64,000 nt of DNA, taken from positions 1 to 64,000 of the forward strand of contig JAOPGA020000708.1 of the NCBI GenBank assembly GCA_026419775.2. Reading direction: 5' to 3'. Position 1 is the first letter of the stretch. Each line of letters begins with the position of its first letter. Below, piece by piece: positions 10,118 to 21,300 of the stretch. The notes beneath the pieces are model-generated. The model saw only the letters and a program-made list of their open reading frames with translations, was not told the origin of the DNA and did not search any database. The position numbers and the translations under genes are program-made. The DNA comes from Acrasis kona (taxonomy: Eukaryota > Heterolobosea > Eutetramitea > Acrasida > Acrasidae).

Positions 10118-10849
10118 TTATTTTTTTTCATTGTCGTCTAGTTTGAATATAAGCTCGTGTACAAAAGTCTTTCCGGGATCAACATCGGGTGTTTTGACGA
10201 TGGCGTCTATGACTTGTTCCGCACCGGTCACCACAGTCCATAATTTTCCTGCCTCGGGTGTCATGAACTTTTCCTCCACAGTTTTATCCAACATTTGCAA
10301 CAAATGGTCATAGTAACCGTTGATGTTCATGACGATTATAGGCTTGACGAATAACCCAAGCTTCTTCCAGCATATCACCTCGAGTAGTTCCTCTAAAGTT
10401 CCAACGCCACCAGGTAATGCTATAGCTGCATCAACGCCATCCATAAGGCTCTTTTTACGAGAGTGCATGTCGTCTGTTTCGACTAATTCTGTTAAAAATT
10501 GATCTTCCATGTGCCATCTGTTTTTAATCATGAAGCTAGGTATCACTCCAATAACATTTCCACCATTATCTCTGCATGTTTTGGCTAGTTCACCCATAAG
10601 TCCAGAGTTGCCACCTCCATACCTAATCGAGATTTTGTGTTGTGCCATTATCTTTCCAAGCATTCTTGTTTGTTCAAAAAAAGCTTCTGCTACTTGATTT
10701 GAGCTCGCGCAATAAACAACAACTGATTTTAGTTTGTTCTCATTCTTGTCTTGACCGATACCCTCCATGTTTGTGAGAAAATTTGTAATGTCATCTTTAC
10801 AACCCAGGTTTATATCATCAGCATAAAGATATGAATTTATTTCATGCAT
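10118..10849 (-). CDS. LOG-family nucleoside 5'-monophosphate phosphoribohydrolase
   Basis: 243 aa. The Rossmann-like LOG fold is complete: VVVYCASS at 43-50, YGGGNSGLMG at 77-86, the catalytic/substrate motif PGGVGTLEE at 146-154 and the preceding Arg131. This is the family often labelled lysine decarboxylase-like. Characterised members release the base from cytokinin riboside monophosphates or other nucleoside monophosphates. In a protist it could make free cytokinin (as in Dictyostelium spore signalling) or serve nucleotide clean-up; substrate is not deducible. The first ~38 residues lack homology and an internal Met28 could be the true start. It lies tail-to-tail with the desaturase and 18 nt from the cysteine synthase stop. 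Confidence 0.9.
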   Translation of the reverse strand: MHEINSYLYADDINLGCKDDITNFLTNMEGIGQDKNENKLKSVVVYCASSNQVAEAFFEQTRMLGKIMAQHKISIRYGGGNSGLMGELAKTCRDNGGNVIGVIPSFMIKNRWHMEDQFLTELVETDDMHSRKKSLMDGVDAAIALPGGVGTLEELLEVICWKKLGLFVKPIIVMNINGYYDHLLQMLDKTVEEKFMTPEAGKLWTVVTGAEQVIDAIVKTPDVDPGKTFVHELIFKLDDNEKK

Positions 10850-10866
10850 TAAACATTAAGTATTTT

Positions 10867-11983
10867 TTATTCTTTCGTTACGCCAAATCTCTCCGTTATC
10901 TGCTCAATACTGTCCAACACGTGCAAGTTTTTGGTTTCAAGGAATTCTTTGTTGTATAATTTTGATAACGTCCTCTCACCTGCGTCGCAGAAAAAGGTCA
11001 CGATATTAAGATTTTGTCCTTTGTTCATCATGGACGCTTTGAAAGCACCACAAGTGTTCAAAGCGCTACTACTGCCCAACAAAATGTTATCATTTGCACG
11101 AACATAGTTGGCAATTGTCACAAGATCCTTGTCGGAAATGTTAAATGAGCCGTCAATAGTAGAGTTTAATAAGGCTTGATTAAAGTTTGGTACAAGTCTC
11201 ATGATCCCGACTCCTTCGGTGATTGACGTAAGACCGTTAGATTTCCAATCAGTGCTAGACAAATATGAATGTAATCCAGATCCATCAGGGTCAACAAGAT
11301 AGACTTTTGTTTGTTTATTCATTTTCTTCAGATAGCACGAGGTTCCAGCAATAGTCCCTCCGGTTCCAGCCGCACAAGATAAAACATCAACCTTTCCATC
11401 TAATTGATTATAAATCTCTGGACCTGTGGTATCATAGTGTGCTTTAAAGTTACTCAGATTTTCGAATTGGTTTGCAAACCAATATTTTTCCGGTTCCTCC
11501 TCTGCCATCCTCCTTGCAGTATGGAAGAAATGATTAGGGTTTGTAAAAGGAACTGCTGGAACCTTCTTCAACTCGGCACCAAATTTTAGCTTGCACGTGT
11601 TATTTGCTTTGTTGATGTTCGCATGCACCTACGATTTCATAATCCTTCTCTTTTGCCTGGTCATCTGGCATAACAACCATCATTTTGTATCCAAGTTCTC
11701 TCGCAACCATTGCTAGCCCTATACCGGTATTACCAGCAGTGCCTTCAATAATTGTCATTTCTTTCTTGAGTGTTCCGTTTTCAATTCCATCAAGAACCAT
11801 TTGTTTGGCAGCACGGTCTTTGATGCTGCCACCTATTATAAAGTTACTCGGTCCAATTGCATGTTATATACCTGGATTTAGATTTTCACATTTCAAGTAA
11901 ATGTTGTTCCCACTCAATTCTGAAAGCGATTTTATAAGTACAAGAGGTGTGTTTCCAATCTTATCGAGTGAGTCTGCTGTCAT
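10867..11983 (-). CDS. cysteine synthase (O-acetylserine sulfhydrylase type), three exons
   Basis: Exons 11872-11983, 11633-11832 and 10867-11589 join to 345 codons (344 aa). Introns are 11833-11871 (39 nt) and 11590-11632 (43 nt). Diagnostic motifs are IGNTPLV near the start, the PLP-lysine motif NPGGSIKDRA spanning the first splice junction, the substrate loop EGTAGNTGIGLA, and the PLP-phosphate loop AGTGGTIAG. This is the fold-type II PLP enzyme making cysteine from O-acetylserine (or O-phosphoserine/homoserine analogues) and sulfide. There is no cystathionine beta-synthase heme or CBS domain, and no obvious organellar targeting peptide at the start MTADSLDKIG, so it is probably cytosolic. 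Cystathionine beta-synthase-like activity is a lesser alternative. Confidence 0.92.
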
Positions 11984-12353
11984 TGTGTGAAGAAGAGCGA
12001 ATTTTAAAACAATTCTGTTATCACCATTACAATGAAGTATAGCACAATGAACAAGAATGCTACCCTAATCTCGCAGACTGCTGAAGAGTGATGACGTTAC
12101 GTTCTTTGACCAAAAAGAGTCACTATCAAATCAATTTGTGTAAAATACAAGATAGGGGCTCTTTTCTTGACAACATGTCAGATCCAAAGCCTTTACAACA
12201 CGAATCTCATTCAGTCTGGTACCAGGAGAATTGGAAGATAAGTAGCGGTTTTATTGAATCACATATATAGCTGCGGTATATTGGTCTCTTTATAGCTGTT
12301 CATTCTCAAATTTTCGAGCTCTCACAAGGTGTCCTTGAATGCCTCGTTGTATG
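11984..12353. other. intergenic, no supported gene
   Basis: 370 nt holding only short ORFs. It is the 5' flank of the cysteine synthase gene and the 3' flank of the next minus-strand gene. No RNA gene or repeat is visible. Confidence 0.5.
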
Positions 12354-12758
12354 TCAATTTTTTTTGAACTTCGACCATTCGTCCCTCTTTCTTTTCTTAG
12401 AGCCATGAAAGTTCCATCTGTTCTTATGTGTTTTTGTATTTACACCGTCCACAAACTCCCAACTATTGCTGTCGAAAATGTTGTTCTCCAACTCTGTTTC
12501 CAGAGTGGGGTTGAGAGCTATTTGGGTTTTCGAAGTGACATCCGTCGCGATTTCGAGTTCAATATTGGTCAAATCTCCCTTTGCTGGACTTTCTATTGTT
12601 TGTTCATGTACATGCGTGATGTTACTAATATCCAGCTTCACCCTTTGAATTTCTAAATTCCTTTGTTCTCTATCTAAGCCTTCCAACAACAGTTCCTCCA
12701 TCGACTCTTCAATCAAATAAAAGGTTTGTGGTTGTGTGTTGCTGGGGGTGTGCTGCAT
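12354..12758 (-). CDS. hypothetical 134-aa acidic protein with basic tail
   Basis: Single open frame. The start is followed by a polar segment, then Glu-rich helices (~15-100), and the protein ends in a basic cluster (SKKRKRDEWSKFKK) that looks like a nuclear localisation signal. I recognise no family. Codon use and composition are consistent with a real gene, but there is no domain or homologue to confirm it, and a missed exon is possible. Confidence 0.45.
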   Translation of the reverse strand: MQHTPSNTQPQTFYLIEESMEELLLEGLDREQRNLEIQRVKLDISNITHVHEQTIESPAKGDLTNIELEIATDVTSKTQIALNPTLETELENNIFDSNSWEFVDGVNTKTHKNRWNFHGSKKRKRDEWSKFKKN

Positions 12759-13199
12759 TGTGATGTTTGTTTTTCTTAGGTTCAGTTGGAGAGATTGAAA
12801 CAGGAAACAACCCCGTAGAATGACATTTCCGAGTTTATTTTTGTCGTAGCAGTGCTGTTTGATTGGATATTAGAACCGAATTCCGCAAATCTTCGATAGA
12901 ATACTATACTTTTATAATGAACCGAATATAGCTTAATACCAATATGGTTGGTCTCGGGCGATGGACAAGAGATGTTTAACTTCATTTAGTTATTGGCGGC
13001 CCAGATGGCGGGACAAATAGATTAAGGCGTCATTATCAGTTTTGGTTTGTTGAAAAGGTCATAGTACTCAAGTGCATACTCACCTTGCATTCTGCCAACA
13101 ATGGACAACAAATGACCGAATTTCAGGAGAATAGAAATAAAACAGCTGGTCTAACAAAAGAAAGACCAGTGCATGTTAATAAAAACAAAATTTTAATTT
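12759..13199. other. intergenic, no supported gene
   Basis: About 440 nt between two minus-strand genes. Only short ORFs; the best (12782-12985, minus, 67 codons) has no domain. It presumably holds the 3' UTR of the secreted protein at 13200 and the promoter of the gene at 12354. Confidence 0.45.
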
Positions 13200-14135
13200 C
13201 TACATAAGTGTCGCTATTAGGAAACAAAATAGCAATGAAGTCGAAAGAGACGCGCATGATGACAAGACGGCATTGCTCTTTGGTGCTAATGTAACATCTA
13301 TAATTCTGTCAGGTTCCTTTGTGCGCGGTATTGTAGCCGCTGGCGTACCTGATTGTTCTATTGTTTTGGTATCATCTGTCGGTGCGATGGTAGTAGTAGG
13401 TGACAGCGTTGTTTGTGGCAAATTCATCGTGGGTGATTGAGTAGTAGTTTGTGGACTCGCTGTACTTGTGACATCAGGCGATGGTGGCGTTAGTTGTGTC
13501 GGCTGTGTTGGTTGTGTTGCTGCTGGTGTTGTTGAAGGTTGTCCACACTGGATGGTTAATGTTATATATGACGGAGAACCAGCCTCCATGGTAGGAAAAT
13601 GCAAAGTGTTGAAATTATTTATCTGCGCAAACAAACCATACTCTGGTTGATTTTCTGCTATCGCGTCTTTATAAGAACTTGTAATATCAAGTCCAGAAGG
13701 AGGGTCTAATGGAACGTTATCAGATCTAATAACATTCAAAGGCCCAAATTGAGTACCTTTTGTTTTTGGTCTATTTTCATATGTCACATTTGACACTTGC
13801 CACGCTGGTGTTGTTGTTTCTAGTCTTGTAAACATAAAACCAGTAAGACCGAAGCCAACAACAATTGCGCAACGAGGAAAAAAAAGATTAACGGCGTTTA
13901 AAGTACAGCCTTGTGGTATTACGTGCATTGGATACGCCAAAAGTAAATACCTCTCCGTTCCTACATCTAAGAATGTTAACTACATGATTGGCTTCATATA
14001 CTTACCAATAATGCCAGAATGTCCAAAAGTATGATTAAACTCATGAGAGTTGATTGCAGCATTCTTAGTACAACTATAAGTTACGCAAGAGACACTATGT
14101 ATACACGCTACTAGTACCAATAAGAACGCAAGCAT
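13200..14135 (-). CDS. secreted mucin-like protein with C-terminal anchor signal
   Basis: Two exons, 14006-14135 and 13200-13966, separated by a 39-nt intron (13967-14005), give 298 aa. The N-terminus (MLAFLLVLVACIHSVSC) is a clear signal peptide. Residues ~18-150 are a Cys-poor ectodomain with several N-glycosylation sequons (for example NHT and NVT). Residues ~165-260 are a Pro/Thr/Gln-rich stalk (repeated TQPTQ, TTTQSPT units) likely to be O-glycosylated. The last ~20 residues are hydrophobic (SLLFCFLIATLM) with no basic tail after them, as in GPI-anchor signals. I infer a cell-surface or wall glycoprotein. No family is recognised for the ectodomain. Confidence 0.75.
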
Positions 14136-14224
14136 GTTTGTTTTATAATAATGGCGATTGACACTTTATTTATAGAATCAAATAATCAATTTAAGTAAAT
14201 GCAGCCTAAAAATATCTTAAGTAG

Positions 14225-16331
14225 TTACACAAAAAAACCATCTTCATCCTCTTCATCCTCCTCATCCTCCTCATCATCTTCTCCATCAGAGTCCTCGATA
14301 TCCTCCTCGCCCTCCCTCAATGGTTGTTCTAATCCATGGTGGATCGTTGCGACATGATCTACCGGCCTAGGCTGATCCCTCTGCAAATCCTCTGGGGTCA
14401 ACTCTGTTTCCCAATCATCTTTCAAGAACATACCACGAACGGCACGTGTGGATGAAATGTTTGGATATTTGGTAAGATATTTACATTTGTTCTCATCATT
14501 TAAACAGATGTCACAGCGGTATTCAAGTTCTACAGATTCATCAGCACCAATACATGTGGAGTGAAACCAATCTTGACAAGACGTACACTGAAACATTGGC
14601 CTTTCTTCTGGCCTATTACAATAACACCATAAATTTTCAAAATTATGATTATAAACATTCTCGTCGGTAGCACTCTTTTCATCTTGTAGTTCGCATCCAT
14701 GACTTCCGAATTTATCTTGCAGGCCGCAGTCACACTTGAACGCCTTCTTGATCCCAATGTTCACCGTCTCGTGTCCTTGTCTCGAATGGCAGAAATGTGC
14801 ACACTGCCTGCACATGCCAGCCTTGACACCATGTGATGAGTGCGAGCACGTCAAACAAATAAAAACTGTTTGTTCGATGTAGTCCATGGAATGAGTGCAC
14901 TCTGCGTAATCCACATCCACCACGTCCATGTCCCACGACGACTCCGCCTCCTGAAATGCCTGAAATGCATCAGCCTCCTCTTGCGTTTCGTCCATGTTGA
15001 AATCAGAAAAGAACTCTTGACATGAATGTGGGTCTTCTTGTGCTTCTAGTTCATAAAAGTACGTGCAGTTGGGTGATGCGTATGTGACTGCCACCAGAGA
15101 GGATTCCAAATAGTGACTTGCGGGTATGAATGATGACTGAAGTACGCGTGGTTTGTTGGGCGGGCTCTCGATGGTGTTTAATCGTTTTCCACTGTGTGAA
15201 TTCCAAACGTGTACGATTCCATCATCTCCTCCAGTGATGCAATAATTTGAAAAGGTAGAGAATGAGGCAGCTCTCCATTCGTACCTGTTGATTGTGCTTT
15301 TCAGAGCAATCACGCCGTCAATGTTTTCAATGTTCTTGTCCTGCGGTTTGATTCTGCACATGTCAAACAAGTAGGCTGTGTCGTTAGAGCAGTTGACGCT
15401 TAGGCGGTTGAAATTATGATCCACGTCTAGTCTTGTAATGGTGTTTCCGGGTGCTGGCTGACAACAAGTGAGAGTTTGAATGATGATCTCCATCAACATA
15501 CTGAAGTAATGGTTTGAAGAACTTGACTCTTGCGAATGTCCCAAAAGGTTAAACGGCCTCCCAGTGACGACGTTACTAGCATGTTCCCTGCGTCTACAAT
15601 CTTTAAAATTAATAATAATGCGAATTCATTTTCTACTTTGCAGTCGGAGAGATCATCTATATTTATGTTGAATTCTGCAAGACTGTTTTTGGTTGGTCTT
15701 AGTCTGGTGTCCCAAGCAACGCAGGTGCTACCTATGGTAATGTAGACCAAGTTTTTATTGTTGGGGGTTGTGCACAGAGATGTAGGATCTGAATAGTATT
15801 GTTCTAATGGAATTGTTAGTTGGATCCATCAATTACTGACGTACGTGAAGTTCTCCATACTTTTTCTTGCTTTTGTTTTTTTACATCAATTTTACAAACA
15901 GTATGATCTCTGGAACAGCTGCTCATTTTAAACATTTGTCGCACTAATTTGATTTTACCTTAAAATGCTGTGACCATCTGCCCACTCTATACATTGGATC
16001 CTATCTCCATGATACTGTGGTTCTGACAACAAAAATTGTGGTTCGATCTGGGATTTATTACTTTTTTCGTAGTTAACAATCATCAAGGAGTGGTAGTCTT
16101 TGGTTCCAATCGCAATAAATCTATCGCCGTCTAGTACTTTACTAAAACCAAACACTAAAAGTTATTCTAAACATTTATCAAATTATTACCTCCGCTCCAA
16201 TTATCTGCCTTGAATATTGATTTATAACGATTATGCGTATGAGGGGCATTATACATTGATTTTTCATATTGTTTCGTCGTTTGTTCTTCTTCATTACTTG
16301 ACCGAAGGAACAAGTAGTCAGTCAACTTCAT
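14225..16331 (-). CDS. WD40 repeat + UBR box + PHD finger protein
   Basis: Five exons (16190-16331, 15959-16154, 15845-15921, 15502-15803, 14225-15457) close exactly to 650 codons; introns are 35, 37, 41 and 44 nt. Residues ~40-385 are WD40 repeats (for example SILSSCSRDHTV, GGRLTFWDIRKS, GGDDGIVHVWNS). Residues ~426-494 form a UBR-type zinc domain starting CTHSMDYIEQ and rich in Cys/His pairs. Residues ~517-558 are a PHD finger (CYCNRP...MFQC..C..WFH...C). The C-terminus is a long Asp/Glu tail. UBR plus PHD is the arrangement of UBR7, a chromatin reader and proposed E3 for histone H2B or H3; I know of no family that adds a WD40 propeller in front. I infer a chromatin-associated ubiquitin ligase or reader. 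N-degron binding is the alternative. Confidence 0.85.
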
Positions 16332-16482
16332 ACTACAAAAATATTTCAAACAAACAACCTGCCAACCAGCACCCAAAATCAAACATAATATTTAGGTAGC
16401 CATCGGATTGGAAAGAGATCAGAACAAATCATCAGATCATCCTATATTGTCACAACAAAAAACCAAATCAGAGGTTTTTAAA

Positions 16483-17345
16483 TCATACTTTATAAACCAC
16501 TGTTCCTTTTAAGAATGTTTTAGCATGGCCCGACACTAAAATCCTCTTTTTTTGATAATTTACAGTTAAATACAAAATACCAGTTCTCTTGCTCGCCTGA
16601 AAGGCTGTGATTTGCTTTTGATCTGGTAATTGATTGGTCTTGACATAATATGAACCTAACACTGCGTGAGCTGAGCCCGTCACGTGATCCTCATCCACGC
16701 CCTGCCAAGGTGTAAAGTATCTAGAAATAATGTCTACTTCTGAATTATACAAAGCAGTAATTATGATGCCAGTCACATTGAGCTCACCAAAATCAATTTG
16801 CATGAGGTCTCTCGGGTTGATGTCTATTGTTTGCACGGAATGAGAGTCCAATTGAAGCAAAAGTTTCCCGCTTTGATGGTCAAATGCCGCTTGTTTGAGC
16901 AACTGTTGTTGTACATTAAATGTTTTCAAAACTTGTTGAATCGATTGGTTTGGTTCCAACACATCGGGATCATTAATGGGCAGATCGATTTGAATCGTTT
17001 CTTGATTCTTCATTGCATTGATGTACCCACAAGTTTTTGTATGCATCTTTAATTGATTACAGGGCATCGCAGATAAATGATTCAATCCTCCTTCGTTAAA
17101 AAGAACAACTGCTGACGCAAAAGCTCCATGTCCACATAATGGTAATTCCACCGTGCTAGTGAACACCCTCAGATTAAAACTTGTTTTGTTCGAAGTTGAT
17201 TCCCGCAGGTTACTGGCTGATTCAACTCCTTTGTAATTTTTAACATTAATTCCTCATCTCTTATTTCTTGTTTGCATAAGCATACCGCTGCAGGATTGCC
17301 TCTAAACTGTTCTTGGGAGAATGCATTGACAAAATATAACTGCAT
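16483..17345 (-). CDS. PhzF-family isomerase/epimerase with one frame break
   Basis: The N-terminal part (start at 17343-17345) has the PhzF opening F.GNPAAVC. The rest (16483-17166) carries LRVFTSTVELPLCGHGAFASA and the C-terminal signature RYFTPWQGVDEDHVTGSAHAVL. The acid catalytic Glu usually found in the NLSE motif falls just at the break. Between about 17165 and 17225 the frame changes by the equivalent of one missing base; the ccc run at 17202-17204 is a possible site. No normal-size GT-AG intron repairs it without removing conserved sequence, so this is a sequencing/assembly error or a recent lesion. PhzF proteins are two-domain diaminopimelate-epimerase-fold enzymes; eukaryotic members have unknown substrates. 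The gene runs head-to-head with the gene at 17439. Confidence 0.78.
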
Positions 17346-17438
17346 TACAAATTTTGAAACAATAAACCGGTTTGTTTTATTAATATTATTGGGTTTGTGT
17401 TTAATACAGTGTTGACCTAAATTTTACTTAACATTAAA

Positions 17439-18121
17439 ATGTGTAATCTTTTGGATGAGGGAAGAGATTTGTTAGCTAGCAAGTACAACCATGCAGTGTT
17501 TGAGTATTTCGGTTTTGAGAGAGAAGAGCTATACATGTGTATGGCAGTAAGGCAGACTTTTTTAACTACATCGCCCGAACGAGATACCTGGGTTTCATTT
17601 CTAAAAGAAACAAAGAACTTCTCGATAGATAAAGTTTGGTTGTTGTCATGTTTTTAACTGAATTTTTTTAGATCAAAAGGTTGATACCAAAGAGCTTTGA
17701 CAAACTTAGAAGAAACTACCTGATAATTTATCCAAACGATACGAACTTGACCAATAAAGACACAGTATCTTTATTTTTTGGTAAGATGAGATTGACAAAA
17801 CCTAAGCCTATACAAACACCTCCAACAACACCTACATCACCAGATTCTTGTATGTCAGATCTACCAGTCAAGATTGAGACTAGCAGAAGAAACAATAGAT
17901 CTACTAGAGTACCTCAGATTAATACAGCAAACGCCCAGCTAAATCTTCTTTGTTTACAACTAACGAAACGTATTGATCGTTTTGAATCTAGTTTCAACAA
18001 GAGGATGGACCTTCTTGAGTCGGTTGTAAATAAAAATAATTTTGGTATTAATGATTTACTCGAAACGAAAAGAAGAGATTCAACATTTTCGAAAGAAAGA
18101 ATGGATAGAAGAGAATTATAA
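17439..18121 (+). CDS. hypothetical protein with C-terminal coiled coil, two exons
   Basis: Exons 17439-17633 and 17672-18121 with a 38-nt intron (donor gtttgg, branch ttaac, T-rich acceptor) give 214 aa. Residues 1-115 look like a small globular domain rich in aromatics. Residues 120-145 are a Pro/Thr linker (TPPTTPTSPDS). Residues ~165-200 are a predicted coiled coil (heptad-like LCLQLTKRIDRFESSFNKRM). No known family. It shares a 93-nt divergent upstream region with the PhzF gene. Confidence 0.65.
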
Positions 18122-18203
18122 CTTGTAAAAAAATTTCTTAAAAAAATTATAAAGAATAATTTTGCTTAGTATTTATTAAGTTAAATTAATGGAAAAACCG
18201 ATA

Positions 18204-18274
18204 ATGGGTTTTTTATGTAATACCCATAACTCATTGGAAGCGGATAAATAAAAATGTACCACTAGCATCCGCTT
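18204..18274. repeat. two consecutive short inverted repeats between genes
   Basis: ATGGGT (18204-18209) pairs with ACCCAT (18222-18227) across a 12-nt loop, and AAGCGGAT (18238-18245) pairs perfectly with ATCCGCTT (18267-18274) across a 21-nt loop. They lie 83-153 nt after the stop of the preceding gene and 121-191 nt before the HYR gene ATG, so they could be 3'-end or promoter elements. Confidence 0.5.
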
Positions 18275-18394
18275 GCCATACTCGGTATATTATTCCAAGC
18301 ACTGTAAACAATAATCGGAAATCTCCGTAATCTCATAGGGTTATTTGCACAAAATTGAATAATTCAAGATTTGAAATAATAAAACAACAAACCG

Positions 18395-21300
18395 ATGAAC
18401 GCAAGACCAATCGTACTGTTGTTGGTAGCTCTGCTAGCATTGGCTCTTGCAGCAGAAAAGTGCAGCTCCAAGTACGTCACAGTACATGATGAGGAAGGTT
18501 CGTTCAAAGTAGCAGTAGAATGCTTAGATACTGTGAAAAAAGCCTGTGCCAGTAGTGAGAGCTCATCTCTCACTTCAACACTGAGACATTTAGGAGTCGA
18601 AACTAACATCCTGACTCAATGCTACTATGACACTGTAAAGAAATGCAGCGGAAGAGATACTAAGCCTACTAACAAACCCGACAATGGCGTCATCACTGTA
18701 ACACCATCTCCAACAAAGGCCTTACCAACCACCAAGAAACCAACTGTACCAGTAAAACAAACAACATCGAGTCCTAAGTCCTCGTCTGTAGCACCAAAAC
18801 CAACACCATCTTCCAAGCCAACTACCTCTGCTCCGGCCACAACAAAGCAAGAAACTATCAAACCGACTTCAAGCGCTCCTATTACCCTTCCACCCACCAT
18901 CAAGGTACCATCCAATATTGAAGCTCAGGCAACTTCCGCTACTGGCGCAGCAGTGACATTCACCGTCTCAGCCAAGAACTACAAGGGCAATGAAGAGTCA
19001 ACTTCTTGCATTCCTACTTCAGGATCAGTGTTCAACTTTGGCAACACCACCGTCAATTGTGTCTCTCAAGATGACCTGGGAAATATCGCCAGTGCCAAGT
19101 TCGTAGTGAACGTTCAAGACACGCTAGCACCAGTTCTAACCACTCCTACAACTATTACTCAAGAAGCCACCTCTGCAGAAGGAGCAGCAGTCGAGTACAA
19201 AGTTCAAGCTCTTGATGCCGTAGATGGAGCAGTTACTGCCTACTGTGACAAGACCGCGACATTTGTATTCCCAATTGGTTCCACAAACGTCACTTGTAAT
19301 GCTAGAGATAAAGCAGGCAACACAGCTATCAAAAAATTTGTAGTTCTAGTAAAGGATACCACCGCTCCAGTTATAACCGCTCCTCAAGATGTTAAAGTCA
19401 CTGCTACATCCAACAGCGGAATCACGTACTACTTCTCAGTCGGCAGTGTTGATGCTGTTGATGGACACCTAAATGCCACTTGTGCACCAGCTTCAGGATC
19501 AAAATTCCCACTAGGAGCGACCGTAGTCTCTTGCTCATCTACTGATAAGGCAGGTAACTCTGCATCTGCAAAGTTCAATGTACAAGTGAAAGCAGCTCCA
19601 GCCGTCATTATTACTCCAGAATCTAAAAGCGTTGAAGCCACATCAGCTTCTGGTACTGTAGTCAGCTATGATGCAGAATTTGAGGGATCGGTTAAAACCA
19701 GCTCTTGCACTCCTGCATCCGGAAGTACATTCCCATTAGGTCCAACTTCTGTTCAATGTACTGCTACTAACGATGATGGAGAAAAAGTAGAAAAATCATT
19801 CGTAATCACCGTCAAGGACTCTACTCCTCCAGTAATTAACGTACCAGCTAACTTGGTTGCAGAAGCACAATCCACTACTGGTGCACTAGTAAATTGGAAA
19901 GCAACTGCCCAAGATGCAGTGGACGGAGTAGTAACAGCATCATGCGATTATTCACCAACTTCACCAATCCAAAATAAGGAAACTAAAACAATAACATGCA
20001 AAGCATCCGATAAGTCTGGTAATACTGCATCACAGAGCTTTTCCATTACTGTCAAAGATACAATTCCGCCAACTATATCAGGTCCCAGTTCACCCGTCAC
20101 CAGCGAGATGACTTCTCCAAATGGACAAGTTGTTACTTTCTCCGTAACTGCCACTGATTTGGCGGATGGAGCAGTATCAGTAACATGCACACCAGCAAGT
20201 GCGACATCATTCGAACTTGGAACCACAACTGTGACTTGCAAATCTACCGATAGTAGCAATAATGCTGCCTCCATCAACTTTAATGTAGTTGTGAAAGATA
20301 CTACCCCCCCAGTAATTAGTAATGTACCAGCCAACATTGTTGTAACAGCTTCGTCAGCTTCAGGACAACAAGTACCGTTCCTTGCACTAAATGCTAACGA
20401 CTTGGTCGATGGATCAGTTCCAGTTACCTGCTCTTCAAAATCAAATGATTTATTCCCCATTGGATTAACAACCGTGACATGCAGTGCCTCTGATAAATCA
20501 AACAATGTTGCAAAGACCTCATTCACTGTTAACGTACGTGATATGATCCCAGTTGTCGTCACACCTGCTGACGTGGTTGTTGAGGCATCCAGTGCATCGG
20601 GATCCAAAGTCACATTCAGTACCTCTGGAGCCACTTGCACTCCTGCTAGTGGTAGTATGTTCGGATTCGGACCCACTACCGTATCATGTGAATCAGCTGC
20701 CAACAAGGATAATGTCACCACTAAGAAATCATTCACTGTTACCGTCAAAGACACCGTACCTCCAGTCATTGTAGTCCCTGGAACTATATCAGTCACACAA
20801 ACTTCACCAGAAGGTGCTGCAGTCTCATACACTACCTCTGCTAACGATGCAGTCAATGGCGCAGTTACGACATCATGTAACCAACCATCAGGTAAAACTT
20901 ACCCTGTTGGAAGCTACACCGTAACTTGTCAAGCTAAAGATAATTCAGGAAATGTAGCGACTGCATCATTCTTGGTAGTTGTGAACAAGTTGGTCTGTCC
21001 AGCAATTGCTGATACCATCTACTCCGCAGATCCATATGCATGGGCTGGTTGCAACAGAGATACCCTTTGGAGCAATGGAGCTAATGCACTTCGCTCTCAG
21101 AATGGACAATTCGTGACATACATGCAAGGGGATGGTAACGTTGTTACATACCAATCCACTTCGATAAAGACTAAATTCAATCCAGGAGTAGCTTGGGCAT
21201 CTTCTACCATGAACAACGGAGTTGCTCCTTACAGATTGATCATGCAAGGCGATGCCAACGTTGTTGGTTATGATAAGAATAATGGAGTTTTCTTTAGTGC

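Noticed and set aside
19948-20856. 302-codon minus-strand ORF inside the HYR gene
   Set aside because: A shadow of the repetitive, stop-poor HYR coding sequence; the plus-strand protein has clear domains.
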